Shown here piece by piece: positions 44,328-57,398 of a stretch of DNA of 64,000 nucleotides. The notes below the pieces were generated by a model that saw only the letters and a program-made list of their open reading frames with translations, ran no database searches and was not told the DNA's origin. Both the position numbers and the translations under genes were made by a program. This DNA comes from Galeruca laticollis (Eukaryota; Arthropoda; Insecta; Coleoptera; Chrysomelidae). How positions within the stretch are numbered: position 1 is the first letter of the stretch; each line of letters starts with the position of its first letter. The stretch covers positions 111,654,067 to 111,718,066 of the forward strand of contig OY998177.1 of the NCBI GenBank assembly GCA_963921935.1. Reading direction: 5' to 3'.

Positions 44328-46533
44328 TTAAGCCAGTCCTCTAGTATAGATAAATATTCATATATTAGATTGAATTAAAAAGGAATTTTTTTTTGTATAT
44401 ACGTATGGTGTATCATTAGACACTACCTAATTAAGAACAAAATTTAACATAAAACGAATGAATGACTTAAGCAAATGTATTATAAAATATTGAGTACATC
44501 AATTTAAGAAATGGATTAAGGATAAGGAATAGAATGGTAATGATAATATAGAAATTAATTCTTAAGAAAATGTTACCTTCACAAATAAATCCTAAGGTCA
44601 AGTCAATGTCAACAATTTTCATTAAAATCAATCTGAACGCTGCTATGTCCACACTTGAATCGGGAAAAGGATGTTAATTTGTTCAAAACCTAAAATAATA
44701 AGAATTAATAATCAAATCACTAATTTATTAACGATATGCAAATACAATAAAAAGTTGCAATTTGAAAAAAATAATTTATAAAAATAAAACTGTATGAAAT
44801 ATGACATTCGGAATAAGAGCCATATTGTATGTCATAGAAATCTAGTAATCAAATCGAAATCAATGAAGGAAGTGATTGAATCTAGTTATAATATTGCCAA
44901 CCTAAATTCAATGTGTTGGAAGTTAATATAAAACATAGAATGTAAATTTGAAATTAAGTTAGAGTTTATATAAAGCGAAATTAGTGCTAATTAAAGAATT
45001 AAAAAATAAACAGTTCCATATATATAAATCATAAATTTAGATTGTAGAAATTGTATATTAATTGTAAACAAATTTACTAAAAAAAAAGGAATTACAAGGA
45101 TTGAAACCATTGTAATACATGTAAAAGACTATTTATATATTCTATAAGATATTGTTAAACCATTTATACAAGTGATTTCACTCTCCAAGACTATTTTAAT
45201 TGAAGAATTCAGTATTTCCATAAAAAAACATTATCATTGACAATTGTTGAATAAAATAACAAATTAGGAGGCTGTGTTTTAGAGATTGTAAAAATGTTGT
45301 TGATTTTTAAAAGAAAAAGAGAGTCGAGAGTTAGTTGGGGGAATGAGGAACTGGGATGTAATTCTCTGAGTAGATTTTGTAAAAACTTTAAAGTAAAAGT
45401 AATAATTTTAAATCTAAATCAATAAAAAATTCATAATATTAATGTCGATTAACCCCTGTGAAAAAGTGAAACGTGCCAAACGAGTATTTCTTGGGTAAGG
45501 AATACCTAAGAAAAGAGACGGGATGTTGCAGGTCCACCACGCCGAGAATGGAATATAAGGTCTGTGTTATTTGAGTTTTTTTAATTTGGAATTCCAAACA
45601 AACAAAGAAAAAGTGAACTTTTGAAATTAATTTGAACATTTAAATTTGAATAATCTAAAATTGGCCAAAGAAACTTTAAAATAATGAATACCAAATTTTA
45701 TCCATGGATAATTAAAGAACTCTAATTTTCTGCAACAATAATTTTAGATATTAAATATGTACTTACTTGTAAAAAGTTTTTCGTTTGTAAAATAATCAAA
45801 GTTCACACTACTCATAAATGCTTTTCCAATCTTAATTTCCGCTTTGCATGCTGACCTATTCTTATAACTATCAAACACACACTTAATTCACAACTTGAAT
45901 TATATATGTAACTGTTTAATATAAGTTTTCAACCATATTATTCTAAATGCACTAAATTGATGAACATTGAACTGTTAAACGTTTGCATCCTCCACGTTAA
46001 CTGTGTACTATAATTTTGTGACGACGAGAAACGTTGAACCGGAAGAGTTGCTCCGTTGCGCCGAAGCAGCTACTATGAGCGTTCAGTGCGCATGACCATC
46101 AAAGAATACAGGGGAGGTTCAGGAATATTTGTGTGTGTAAAATTTTGAAGATTTCATCAACAATTTATTAAAATATTTTTATTTAAGTGTTGGTATTTTT
46201 CTTATTCCAGTCAATGTCCATAACACTTTTCACGAACATTGTTTAAATCATTCATTCGATTATCATATGGTGGATGATTGAAATAAAGATATATAATTTA
46301 TTCAGGAATAGACCTATCACGAAATCATAATAAGTAAATGTTCATATGTGTAAAAATTTTTTCTAATAGGTGTCCAGGACTCAAAGAGAGAAGTCTCATG
46401 CTTCCGACTGCAATATAAAATTTAAACAATACATACAATTAAAAAATTTTCATATAATCATATAGGGCTAGCCGAAGGTAAAAACGGGTAAATAAAGGTA
46501 AATCATATAAGTATATATTAAAATATAACTATA
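44328..46533 (+). repeat. Gypsy 3' LTR
   Basis: 2206 bp, about 99.2% identical to 35797-38003. Followed directly by TATATATATA, the other half of the target array. Confidence 0.93.
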
Positions 46534-46543
46534 TATATATATT

Positions 46544-48533
46544 GAACCATATATCTTATATATTAAAGAACATTAGCTGTTTGAGAATATTGTGCTTAGT
46601 ATTTAAAATGGATTGAAACTATGTACTTAAAAACACATTAAAAAATCACAATGATAAGTAAAAATGCATATAAAGTCAGAATATATTAAATCATTTGTTT
46701 ATAATAATAAAAAAGAGTAACAATAAATATAAAGAAATTACCTTAATAATTGTCTAAATTTTGAAAACGCTTAACAAGTATAGAGGAGAACATTTAATCT
46801 GCACAATATGGATGTGTGTTTGTCAGGAAGGAATCAGCTGTTTCTCTGAAAAGAAACAAGTTCTAGTGATCTAATTTAATATTAAAATTAGTTAAACAGA
46901 ATAATATAAATCATATTCATATTTAGTATAAAGAATTAGATAAGTTTAGAAGATAAATATAAATGACATAAAATAATTATTTGTCAAATTTTGATATCAA
47001 ATGTAGGGAGACAATGAATCATAAAATGGTGATGGATTTAAGTAAACAGTTGCAACTATAGAATTTAGATAGTTCAAATACCGAAAGCAAAAGATATATA
47101 TATATATATATATATACATATTATATAGAAGAATTTATGTCCATAAATGTAAATATTATTTTCAAGTTGTCACAAATATTAAAACAAAACTAGACACTGT
47201 AATATTGAAACATAACCATGAATTTCACTATTTGTAAAAGACTTGTTGTATTGAAATTCGTTGAATTATAATGAAAAAAGATAATTTTCAAGTGAAATTC
47301 ACATTCATATATGTTTACAAAACTTTTATAGAGTGTAGTAATTGTGAATAGAACTCGGCAGCTCCAGAAAGAATATGTTTGGTGTAAAAATGACAGGACA
47401 AATTTTGATAAATCAGCAAGAAACAAAATTTTATTGAAAATTAATGAGCTGAGAAACAATAGTTTATTTGTTGAATAAAAAAAAATTGACGATCGAGGTG
47501 AAGCGTTGGTAGTTGGTTTTTGGCGGCGAAGTAGAGAGGGGGTGATGAACAATGTATCCACAAATTTCTAGTAAAATCACAAAATATAATGATCAAAGCT
47601 ATAGATTCCTTGTAAATATGAAACTAAGAACACTCACATGTGTATGTATCTAGTTTTTCCGATATTCTCAAGAAAATACGCAGCTTGGACTTCGGAAGGC
47701 GTATTCCTGTTTTCAGACGATTTAGATCCAGAATCCAGACTTCAGGTCAGTGTTTCTTTGAATATTATTGGCCAATGATAATAATAACTTACTAATATAA
47801 ATTCAGTGACTATTTCCATGTGTATAATAATTCTTGCGTCTATATGATCGATCTATCTAAAAAAGAAAAAAAAACTTTATGTAGTTCATTCAATAGATAA
47901 AGTTTCAATATTATTTAAAAAGGCCTATTCTGTAATAAAATAATGGTTGTACTTATTTTATTCCAAATCGTTGAGGAAAATGCATCTCAATTCATTCATA
48001 TAATATTTCCAATTGTATGTATAATTTTGTAACCTAGTTCTTCCGAACATTTTCATCATTTGTATGTATATAATTTCCAAACATAAATTCTCTCATACAA
48101 ACTCCATCACCAGCATTATAACGGCGACGATTTTATGATACATCGAATATTCACACAGTTGCTAAGCGTCTCTAAGGAACGTTCGGTTTTTCTCGTATCC
48201 ATTCGCATTTATTTGAGCATGCGCATAGGATGGTGTATGTTATCATTTATGACTATGGTTTTGGTAATGTCATAGGCGTATCTGTTTTATATATATTTGA
48301 ATAAAAAAAATTTTAAAAATTAAAACATTGGAAGTACTGTGTTTCTTTTCATTTACTTAAGCATAATGAATCAAATAAAGCCAGAACTCGAAGGGTAGAA
48401 TGAGTCTGATGCTCCCGAATATAATAATATAATTATAATATAAATTATAACAAAACTGAGCTAGCCGCACAACAAATCAAAGTTAAATAAATATATCTAT
48501 CTAATTAAACAAAATTATAAATAAAACTTAGTT

Positions 48534-48536
<3 letters not shown>
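46544..48536 (+). repeat. Diverged gypsy LTR-like sequence C
   Basis: Related to the 2.2 kb LTR but much diverged. At 48378-48420 CCAGAACTCGAAGG...ATGCTCCCGAATAT parallels CCAGGACTCAAAG...ATGCTTCCGACTGC of the LTR, and GAGCTAGCCG parallels GGGCTAGTCG. Ends in a (TA)n array, as the other copies do. A minus-strand GTGAGT lies near 47630. Contains a small TA run at 47094-47116. The 5' limit is uncertain. Confidence 0.5.

Positions 48537-48620
<84 letters not shown>
48537..48620. repeat. (TA)n microsatellite before mariner 3
   Basis: A TA array with one ACTT break. Mariner 3 starts in its last TA. Confidence 0.95.
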
Positions 48621-48623
<3 letters not shown>

Positions 48624-50475
48624 TGCTATTCAAAAGTCCCCTCTCCCCCTGGTATCTTTTGAACGGCTACACCTACATTAATAAAATTTGGAGGGTGAAA
48701 ATAAAGTGTAGTAAACTTCTCTACGAATGGTAACAGGTGACGTAATAGTAATAGATGACGTCACAGTGCCCCTCTGGCCAATAATTTCAAATAGGACCTT
48801 CTGGCAAGTGATATCTCGTTTGAAAGGCATAGACATTGGCTACATAGCCATATTAATTTTGTTTGGGTTTAAGTTAATTTTGACGGATACATTAAATAAA
48901 TACCAAAATTACTGAAATCATTTTTTTAAATTCAATGAATCAAATATCAACAATGGATTCTTATAGCAAGTGTTCGAAATGTACTCCGTCTACTTCCTGG
49001 CAGTAATACATCCTATTAGTAAACTCTTGTCATACTCGTTCGAATGTGTCAGCTGAAATAGCATTGCATTCTTCAGTAATTCTTCCTTTCAAAACGCCAA
49101 TGCTATCTGGTGCCGTAGTTTAAACATTGGATTTCAAGTACCCCCATAGAAAAAAATATAATGGTGTCGGATCTGGTGACCGAGGTGTCCATTCTATAGG
49201 ACTTCGCCGGCCGATCCATCTACCTCGATATCCTTCATCCAGGTGACATCTTACTGCACCATAATAATGTGCAGGAGCAACATCTTGCTGAAATTTTATT
49301 TCCAGATGGCCGAATTCATCTCGATTATCTTCCAGAATTTCAAGAATTAACGGCTCAATTGCATTTTGTAACATCTCCAGATACACTTCCTCGCTTAAAT
49401 TTGAATTTAGGAAAACAGGACCAACTATGAGGTTTCCCAAAATACCTGCCCAAACATTGACTTTTTCTGGAAATTGGGTATGTTGTTCACGAAAGGTGTG
49501 AGTATTTGTGTAACTCCAATACCTTACATTTTGTGTATTCACATTTCTATTAAAACAAAAAGTACTTTCGTCACTAAAACAAATTGTTTTTGTGTAATGT
49601 GGGTTTTGACTAATTTTATTTGTCATACATTCACAGAATCCGAGTCTTCTGTCGGGGTCGTCATCCGAAAGGTGGTGCACCATTTTTAACTTGTATGGAT
49701 GAAATTTATGTCTAACCAACACTCTCTGTACTTTACTTTTACTTACTTCACAGATAGACGCAACTTTAGTTCAAGAGAAAGTAGGGTTTACTACCATTTC
49801 AGCAACTATATCAATTTTTTTATCATCACTAAATGTTGTTCGACAAGATCGTTAGGCATCTTGAACACTACCTGTTGCTTCAAACTTGTGAAGAAGCTTC
49901 CTCAAATAAGTTCTCGAAATATGGCGACCTTGGTATCTCTCATTAAATAAACGTTCCGCTTCATCTCCAATTATTAAGATAGCTACTACTTTGTCGGCTT
50001 GAGTACCTACCATTTTGCCCATGTAAACTCTTAAACGTCTCATTGAATAATCATAAAATTAAATATTTAAGCTATTTAGAAAAACTTTGCAAAGCAACAA
50101 ATACTATTAAATTATAAACGTCAATTTTTTTGACAACTAACCAGAGGCGGGCTGAAAAGTCTTCAATATTTAAATGTGAAATAATAATTTTGGTACTCAT
50201 TTAATTCATCCGTCAAAATTGATTTAAACCCAAACAAAATTAATATGGCTATGTAGTCAATGTCAACGCCTTACAAACGAGATATCACTTGCCATAAGGA
50301 TCTATTTAAAATTATAGACCTGAGTGGCACTGTGACGTCATCTGTTACTATTACGTCACCTGTCACCATTCGTAGAGAAGTTTACAACACTTTATTTTCA
50401 CCCTTCAAATTTTATTAATGTAAGTGTAGCCGTTCAAAAGATACGAGGGGGGTAGGGGACTTTTGAACAGCACTG
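48621..50475 (-). mobile_element. Long-TIR mariner element 3 (DD41D type)
   Basis: Ends CAGTGCTATTCAAAAGTCCC and the inverse finishing TTTTGAACAGCACTG, flanked by TA on both sides (48619-48620, 50476-50477). Inverted repeats of about 295 bp (48621 to about 48918; about 50181-50475) surround a dead transposase on minus. Total 1855 bp, so little else fits inside. Confidence 0.9.
48961..50043 (-). pseudogene. Mariner transposase pseudogene (element 3)
   Basis: N-terminal helix-turn-helix region at 50043 (MRRLRVYMGKMVGTQADKVV, then ISRTYLRKLLHKFEATGSV), a frameshift and stop around 49855-49770, and a second helix (VSKSKVQRVLVRHKFHPYKL). The catalytic set is CFSDESTF (first D), FQQDVAPAHY (second D; the usual G is V) and SPDPTPLYFFLWG, where the third acidic residue reads Y. 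Exactly 41 residues separate the second D from this Y, hence DD41D (rosa-like). A TAA after LKSNV (49120) precedes the C-terminus, which ends VHFEHLL at about 48964. Dead for at least three reasons. Confidence 0.88.
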
Positions 50476-50477
50476 TA

Positions 50478-52029
50478 TATATGTGCTATAACGGAATTTG
50501 TAAGCACGATAGAGGGCGTATTTTTCGACAGATCGAAGCCAAACTCGCTACAAAAAACGGTTAGGCCAAAATCTTAGACAAATTCGGTAATGAGCCAAAT
50601 CGGCTCAGTAAAAACAAAATGGCGGCATGTCAAATTTGCAAAAAAATCGTATTTCCTTTGGTTTCCATTTGTCGCAGAAAAGTTACTGAGCTTTTTCATA
50701 TACCTTAACACGCCGTACAACTTTTTTATTTAACAATTTTCTCTAAATCGTACATTAAAACATTTATTTGAGAAAATCCACAAATTTACCAGAAATATAT
50801 TTTTGTTTTTGATTTGATGCCAAAATGTTACTTTGGTTTTTTGTACATCTCAAAACATTCTATTACTTTTGTATCTATTTTTTTTATTTTGGGTTTTATG
50901 CAAAAATTTCACTAAAATAAACCTGTCCAATTGGTCCTGTGCCATTGGGAACTCTTTCTAAACTCAAATCATCAATCAGAATATGTCCATCGGTTTTTGC
51001 AAACGGAATGTTTCTCAGCGCCCGGTCTAATAGAGGTTTGAATGAACAATATATAGGACTGATATCTATCACAATATTTGAAGTTTCAAATGGAGGAGCT
51101 ATGAAAAAAGAAACAACTTCTCTAATTGGGTTCACCTCATTATGGAGTTTAATTATTGAATAAAGCTCAGGGTGTTGTGGGTAAAAATTATTTATATTTT
51201 TCTTTATCGTTAATTATAGATTAGCGTTTTCTACTGCTAATTCTGAGCTTTCACTGTAACATATAAGTTCCAATGCCTATTTTCATGCAAAACAAACGTT
51301 ATCATGAAGAGAGAATATTTTAGAAAAATACAATGTTCCATTTCAGGAATTTCACTTCAAAGCTTCAGTAAAAATAGTTGCAAAATTGTCGCCGGTGGAG
51401 TAGTTTTCTCAGTAGAATATATTCTCTGGCGAAAAAACCTATTTTAACGCTATACATTATTCAGTATATAAAGACGAGAATACACTACGTTTTAAGTTCA
51501 CCTTACCTCTTCAAAAACGGTAGCTTGTTATCCAGAGTGTTGTCACACATTTGAAAAGTGAGTTTCGCCATACTCACAACAACGCCTAGTTTTACATTTA
51601 TCAGACACTACGACATTGGATTATTAGATTCAGTTATCCGTCAAAAATGATTATTGAAAATTATAGATGATTGAGCGCATTGGAATAAAAGAAGGAGTGT
51701 CTATAAATTTCTGGTCGACTAAACTATATGGTGCCATGAACCTTTGCCTTTTTAAACATATTAAAACTTTTCGAGATATGACATTTCATTGAGATAATTA
51801 AGAAAAAATGGATGGTATTCAATTAAGCATACAATATTATTTAATTCATAAACAGTAATGTATATCAACTTTCGATAAAAGCATGGGTATATTAATTATA
51901 GTAGAGGGAGTACAAAGAACTTCAACTTTTACCTTTAAATCAAAACGATATTAGATGTTTCATAGCAATTTCCATCATATGTACCTCCTTTTTCAATTTT
52001 TGAGTCAGTTTATTACTGTTCTCTCTCTT
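50478..52029. other. Mostly unassigned sequence
   Basis: AT-rich, with no transposon end or repeat recognised apart from the short orphan frame at 50896-51135. Confidence 0.4.
50896..51135 (-). CDS. Orphan open frame, unknown
   Basis: 79 residues on minus with a non-random look (IAPPFETSNIVIDISPIY, then a KPLLDRALRNIPF block and DGHILIDDLSLERVPNGTGP). The frame continues upstream of its first Met for several codons (IIKLHNEVN). No family recognised. No splice sites or partner found. Could be a transposon fragment or part of a host exon, and may be chance. Confidence 0.2.
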   Translation of the reverse strand: MNPIREVVSFFIAPPFETSNIVIDISPIYCSFKPLLDRALRNIPFAKTDGHILIDDLSLERVPNGTGPIGQVYFSEIFA

Positions 52030-52200
52030 TCTCCCTGCTCCCAGTGTTTGACATCGATATATGGATATACTCCCCACTCCATTTTACTCCATACCTTTTT
52101 GTCCTGAGCTATTACTACCCAATTTTTTCCTGCGATCTTCCTAATGTCTTCATACCAGCAATGAGTATTAGCAAATAATGAGTCGTACTCTAAGTTACCG
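52030..52200 (-). pseudogene. RTE-like ORF2 C-terminus
   Basis: The minus strand reads YEDIRKIAGKNWVVIAQDKK followed by VWSKMEWGVY. This resembles the end of RTE-type ORF2 proteins (DDI..AG.NW...AQDR..W). Only this last block is present. Confidence 0.5.
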
Positions 52201-52229
52201 TCTGGCCATACATTTTACCATAGCCTTAG

Positions 52230-53690
52230 TATAAATGACAACTCGAACAATATTGCTGATGTGACAATTAGAATAAACAAACACCTAGAAACAAATTTAC
52301 TTGAAAAATGTTTTACTCTTTCAGAATCAATAAATCTAATGAAGAAAATATACGGAGCACTACATAAAAGGAAACAAACTTATCGTTGATGGAATATCGT
52401 ATGGAGCAGATGACCTATAAAAAGTAGATGGTCTGGAAAACAAATCAAATAGCGCCACTCCCACAACTACAATTCTGGAACAAAACACGAAAATTCTACC
52501 GGAACTGCAAACTGGACCCAGCACCCCGAAGATTCCTACCACGAAAAAACCAACACACTCAACTCAACCGTACAAAACTACAGAAGAAAAGCCAAGAACA
52601 CGTTCGGTTAATAAAAATAGTGAGTAGCATTCGAAATTTATAAACCTTTGGATACTAAGGGGTTAAATAATATGTGTCACTGTTTTTGTTTTTATTACTT
52701 TTACTTGATAATATTAGTTTAAACCTAAACCAATTATGGACACATTTATAAGAGAATATCAAAATGATCCTGTCAAAGCACCAAATATCAAAGAAGTCAC
52801 AGACTTTAATACATATTTGGAGAAAGGACTAAGTGACTTTAAAATTTTTAATACCAATATAAGAAGTATTTCCATACGATCTCAATTATGATCAGACAAA
52901 TATTAGCATAGGGAACATTGAACTTCTCGAACTAAATATAAAACTAAATGGAAAAAAAATTAAAATAACTTCGATATATCGATCTTCTAGTTCATGTCCA
53001 TATGATATCAATAAATACTTCTTTAACTATTTAAAAAACATTGAATCAAGTGATATTCACGTAATAACTGGCGATATGAAAATATATTTACTATCAGAAA
53101 ATGAATATATTGAGGAATATAAAAATAATTTGGAATACTTCGAATTCATCTCTTATATAAACAATATCACTCGACCAGATAGCTCCACGTGCCTCAACCA
53201 TTTCTTTGTAAAATCAAATATAGAAATGCATGATCGATTAAAGTCATTCATATTTCAGGATAAAATTAATGACCACCGACATATTGCTCTAACAGTAGAT
53301 GTGGGTGAGAGAGCTGTTAATAAAGAATACAAAAGTATATATAAATTATAACAGACTACGGGTGGAACCACAAAGTGAAACATGGGCAAACACTTATGAA
53401 CAAAACGACGTCAACTCCAAATGTGAAATATTCATAAAAATACTGAAATACCATGTGAAAAAAACATTCATCTGAAATCAAAATAAAAAAAAAGATAAAA
53501 CTAGAAAAAGATGGATAACGTCAGGGCTATATGCATCATAGAAAGAAAAGAACAAGCTCTATAAACTACTAATTGAAAATCCTAATAACCTACAAATAAA
53601 ACAAATATACAATAATTACAAACGTTACTTAAATAAACTTACGAAAGAAGCAAAAAACAATATTTACCAGATACAAAGGTAATATATTAA
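52230..53690 (+). pseudogene. CR1/RTE-type non-LTR fragment (ORF1 end, endonuclease, linker)
   Basis: 52230-52640 holds an ORF1 end (KLIVDGISYGADDL, then a Pro/Thr-rich tail). ORF2 starts at 52738 (MDTFIREYQNDPVKAPN, TYLEKGLSDFKIFNTNIRSI). After a deletion and frameshift the endonuclease continues (KKIKITSIYRSSSS, VITGD, then the open frame 53076-53351 with NNITRPDSSTCLNHFFVK and INDHRHIALTV, the catalytic SDH-like block reading NDH). A linker follows to 53690 (KLYKLLIENPNNLQIKQIYN). The RT is missing; the sequence stops at LTR-like D. Confidence 0.65.
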
Positions 53691-55400
53691 TACGTATGTT
53701 GTATCAGCAGCCACAACCAAGTTAAAAATTAAAATTGAATGAATTGAGCTGCTATATTACTACATATTGAGAAATGCATTTACCAAATGTATTAAAGGAT
53801 AATGAATAAAAAAATTTAATAATAGTATTGTTTAAATAACTACAAAATTTTACCTTAATAAATAATCCAAGATCGAGTCAATGTCAACATATATCGAAAC
53901 ATTCTAAACACTGCCATATAAATATTCCGGTAATTATAATGTATCATCATTTAAGAGGGAGGTACTGGTCACTTAGGTTGAAGTTTGTGGTAATACTTGA
54001 AATAAAATGAATTAGTATTGGAGTCAATAATTGATTATCGCTATTTACATACGATGATAAAAATTTTATAATCGTAAAAAAGTGTATAAAATAATTAATA
54101 GGAGGTTGACATACGGAACATCGCCAAGCTGTATGTCAATGAAATATTGTAGTCATGAAGTTTAATGAACGGTAATAACAAAAATTAGTGAATTTATTGC
54201 CAACTTAAATTTGTAAGTAACTAATGAAATATTTAATATGGAAAGCAAATTTTGAAATGACTTGTAGTTTATACAATTAGAATAGCAGAAATTTGAAAAT
54301 TTAGAACTCTTCGATTGGATATATAATAGTAGATTTCTTAGGTTGTAAGTTTCATGTAATTAATGTATTTAAGTATACCCTAAAAAAGGGAGAACAAACA
54401 AAACAATTCATTGTTATAAGTGAAAAAGACAATTTATGAGAATTTTAAGACTATACACATATGTATATATCATAGTTAATATCCTCCAGAACTTTTAAAA
54501 GGATTATTTCTACATTTATAACCAAAAACTCTCAAACAAACAATTATTTTGTAATAAACTGTATTTACTGTAAAAAAAGTTTGTTGATTAATAAACAAAA
54601 GAAGGTCAAGCGTCAGTAGTTGAAGCGATAACAGCTTGGAGAAAGTCCTTAACAAAAATTTTGGAACAGAATTGAATAAAATTAAATTATAAGTTTAAAA
54701 GTTGTTAAATAATAAAAATATAAGTCTTCAAAACAGTGTGAGAACGAGAGAGCGACCAGAAGGTGCATTTCTTTCTTATAAGAAATCGTCATGAATTGGG
54801 GAGACGCCTGCAGCAGAGTCGTATAGCTATACAGAAGCAAATAATCAAGGTCTGTGTAATTTGAATATTAGTTTTGGAATTCCAAGACATAAATAGTGAA
54901 CAATAAATATATTTTCAATATATAACTAAATTTTTCAATAAAAGGCCTAAGCATTTTAAGACGCAATATATAAAATCACATGCATGGATATACATGAACT
55001 ATAATCATAATATATAAAATTGTACTCACCTAGAATTATAATCTTATTTCGTTATTATTCACATTGTATATAAAATATCATTTATCTTCCATTTCTTTTT
55101 ACAGATGCAGTGCAATCGACTTGGAATTTCATCAGCTATTACATGAGGTAAAAATTGGCCGGAGTCTAATTTACACCATATTTGAATGGATTTGTAAGTT
55201 CACAGAATTTCTGTTGTTCGGAGCTGGTCTCGCTTATTTGTATATGCCGGATTGAATAAACGGTCAGACTGGCATCCGTGGGTATATTGACCATTTAGCG
55301 GACACTTTGACTACTGTATATCTATTTTATTTGCACTTAGGCATCCGAACAACGTTGCCAATTGAACGGTTCACCTTTAAAATAAAATATAATGGTTGTA
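53690..55400 (+). repeat. Diverged gypsy LTR-like sequence D
   Basis: Collinear blocks with the 2.2 kb LTR: CAAGATCGAGTCAATGTCAA (LTR: AAGGTCAAGTCAATGTCAAC), then AAGGTCTGTGT...TTTGGAATTCCAA (LTR: AAGGTCTGTGTTATTTGAG...TTTGGAATTCCAA), then a CATGCATGGATA block. A minus-strand GTGAGT with exon-like CTAG before it sits near 55025. Boundaries approximate. The 63-residue frame at 55064 is probably chance. Confidence 0.55.
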
Positions 55401-56159
55401 ATCATATCAGTTACTAGTATAAATTAAATTTTCCGTCGCACTATTGTTGTCATATAATGGAAATCAATGTAAAAGGAACTGAAAAATTGTTAAACATGTT
55501 CTTGAGAATTTAGTGTTTTTTTATCAACTAAGGCAACGTGTCAAAACGTTATAAGAAATATATCGATAATTTTACACTATCAATTTTTGTTTGTAAAAAA
55601 TCTAAAAATCATCCGATTCCAATAACTATTTTTCAAGTGTTCGTTTTTACGGGGGTTAATAGAAAAATATGAGAATATCAGAAAATTGGTACATATATCG
55701 GTTTTAGGGCTTTGAATGTTCATGTAAACGCTTATTCACAAATAATTGTTAATACTTTTTCTTCAAGTAATCAAATGAACAAAAATGTTCATTATTCATT
55801 TTTGAATAAATCAAATTGAGAAATTGGGAAAGTTTGCAGTTTGCAGAATGTCCGATAACTTGATTTCTTTATTGAAGTTATAGCTTTCAAGTAACACTTT
55901 TTGTTTTATATTTATTAGGAATTCTGCTTCAATTTCTTATTGCAACAATATAAATTTGTGATGTTTTGTGTTACAGTCCCAATATAAATTATTAATTATA
56001 AAGATAACCACGATATCAGGTAGTTTACGTATGCTAAAGTATGTCAACACTGACAGATTTCTATTTCGATTATTAGGTATCTGATATGGGTGTGATAGTT
56101 ACTTCAAACTATGTAATGAAAATACATTGAGGCGTTACTACTGAGAAAACCCTAACATA
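55401..56159. other. No gene seen
   Basis: AT-rich, no family recognised. The Penelope-like fragment starts abruptly after it. Confidence 0.45.
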
Positions 56160-57030
56160 TATATTTTGTTATAGATATGTAGATGGCATATTAGCTTGTT
56201 TCTTAGGCAGTTAACGACAATTAGATTCATTTTTCAATAATATTAATAATTCACACCCAAAAACTCAATTTACATTAGAAGTTGAAGAGAATAGCTCAAT
56301 CAATTTCCTTGATTTAACAATTCAAAGAGTTGATAATTAATTACTCATTTCACAGAAACCAACGCATACGATATTATTTTGATGGACAGATCAATATCAT
56401 TAAACAAATAGCCACATCAAACGGTTATCTATTAGAAATGATAAATAGTTTACTCAATAAAAAGAAGGAGAGAGTAGCAATACAACAAATATTTCACAAA
56501 CTAACTACATGAGTACAAAATTATAGAACCATCACATATGCTAGTAATATATCTCTTAATATTTCAAAGGTAATATCGTTAGCAACCAATACATCAATTT
56601 ATTTGAAAACAGGAAGTTACGTAAGTACAAAATTTTCAAATGTTGCTGCAAAAATATCCCAATTGAAGCAGTCTGGTATATAAAAACTTAAATGTCCAGA
56701 ATGTGATGCTATCTAAATTGCCCACACTCTGCAAAATTTTGAGATGAGACGGGGTGGGGTGAACACTTAAGATCGTACAGACTAAAACAACCAAAAAAAC
56801 ATCTACTCGACACTAATCGTCGACTACACCTTACACAGAACCAGAAGTACTACATGTTCGTGATAAGAAACAAGAATTAGATTAGAAGACACATGCGAAA
56901 CCCACAATATGAAGTCGTCAACGAACAGATCAATAAAGGAAGTTGTCCACTATAAAATTGTCTTCTCAAGTCATAATTGTAAAGATCAACAGATGATAGT
57001 TTTTCTGTTTTCCTATATCATTGTATTGTG
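56160..57030 (+). pseudogene. Penelope-like element fragment 3 (RT end and GIY-YIG)
   Basis: Same family as element 1. The catalytic box RYVDGILACFLGS is at about 56173, then NNSHPKTQFTLEVEENS, INFLDLTIQRVDN, a SGIYKLKCPECDAI block (about 56672) and NFEMR of the GIY-YIG domain. The 3' flank (56860-57010) matches the minus sequence at 9660-9480: CCCACAATATGAAGTCG, then GATCAACAGATGATAGTTTT against GATCAGCAGATATAGTTTT. Many stops. It lacks the terminal repeats seen at element 1. Confidence 0.7.
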
Positions 57031-57398
57031 ATTTAATTCAAAAAGAAAATACGTAATTTGAAATTGACAGAGTTTGACATGTAAATATAACAATTTTGAG
57101 TAATATTTATTCGTCGTCTACATCGCAATGATACTAGTTATCACACAAAAAAGGAGATAACTGAATTGAATTTAATAGATGATAGATTGAAGTATCGATG
57201 GTAAAGGAAATGCAACAAAGATTCCTAGACACAAACACAATGATTTTTTATTTATTTTGTGTAATAAAACATGAACAAATTACTTTTTCAAGAAAAACGA
57301 ACAAAAAATTCCTCTGAAATTTAATTAAAAAAAACTTCTTCCGCTCTTTGATTCAAACTAAAAAATATCCATTGTAATAAGAAAATAAGTCCTTGCAT
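57031..57398. other. No gene seen
   Basis: AT-rich with A and T runs; the 3' flank of the Penelope-like fragment and of the Crypton-like gene. Confidence 0.45.

Larger units (their letters stand above)
35797..46533 (+). mobile_element. Near-complete gypsy LTR retrotransposon (10.7 kb)
   Basis: Two direct LTRs of about 2.2 kb, a primer-binding site, gag, a frameshift site, protease, reverse transcriptase, RNase H, integrase (DD35E), a 1.2 kb non-coding tail and a polypurine tract. No envelope gene. The LTRs differ at about 17 positions. Only a few lesions: in-frame stops at 38657 and 40738, and frameshifts near 42315 and 42940. Order PR-RT-RH-IN marks it as Ty3/gypsy. Confidence 0.93.

Noticed and set aside
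47190..47561. 123-residue minus frame in LTR-like C
   Set aside because: Low-complexity Phe/Leu/Ser composition, and not conserved in the related LTRs.
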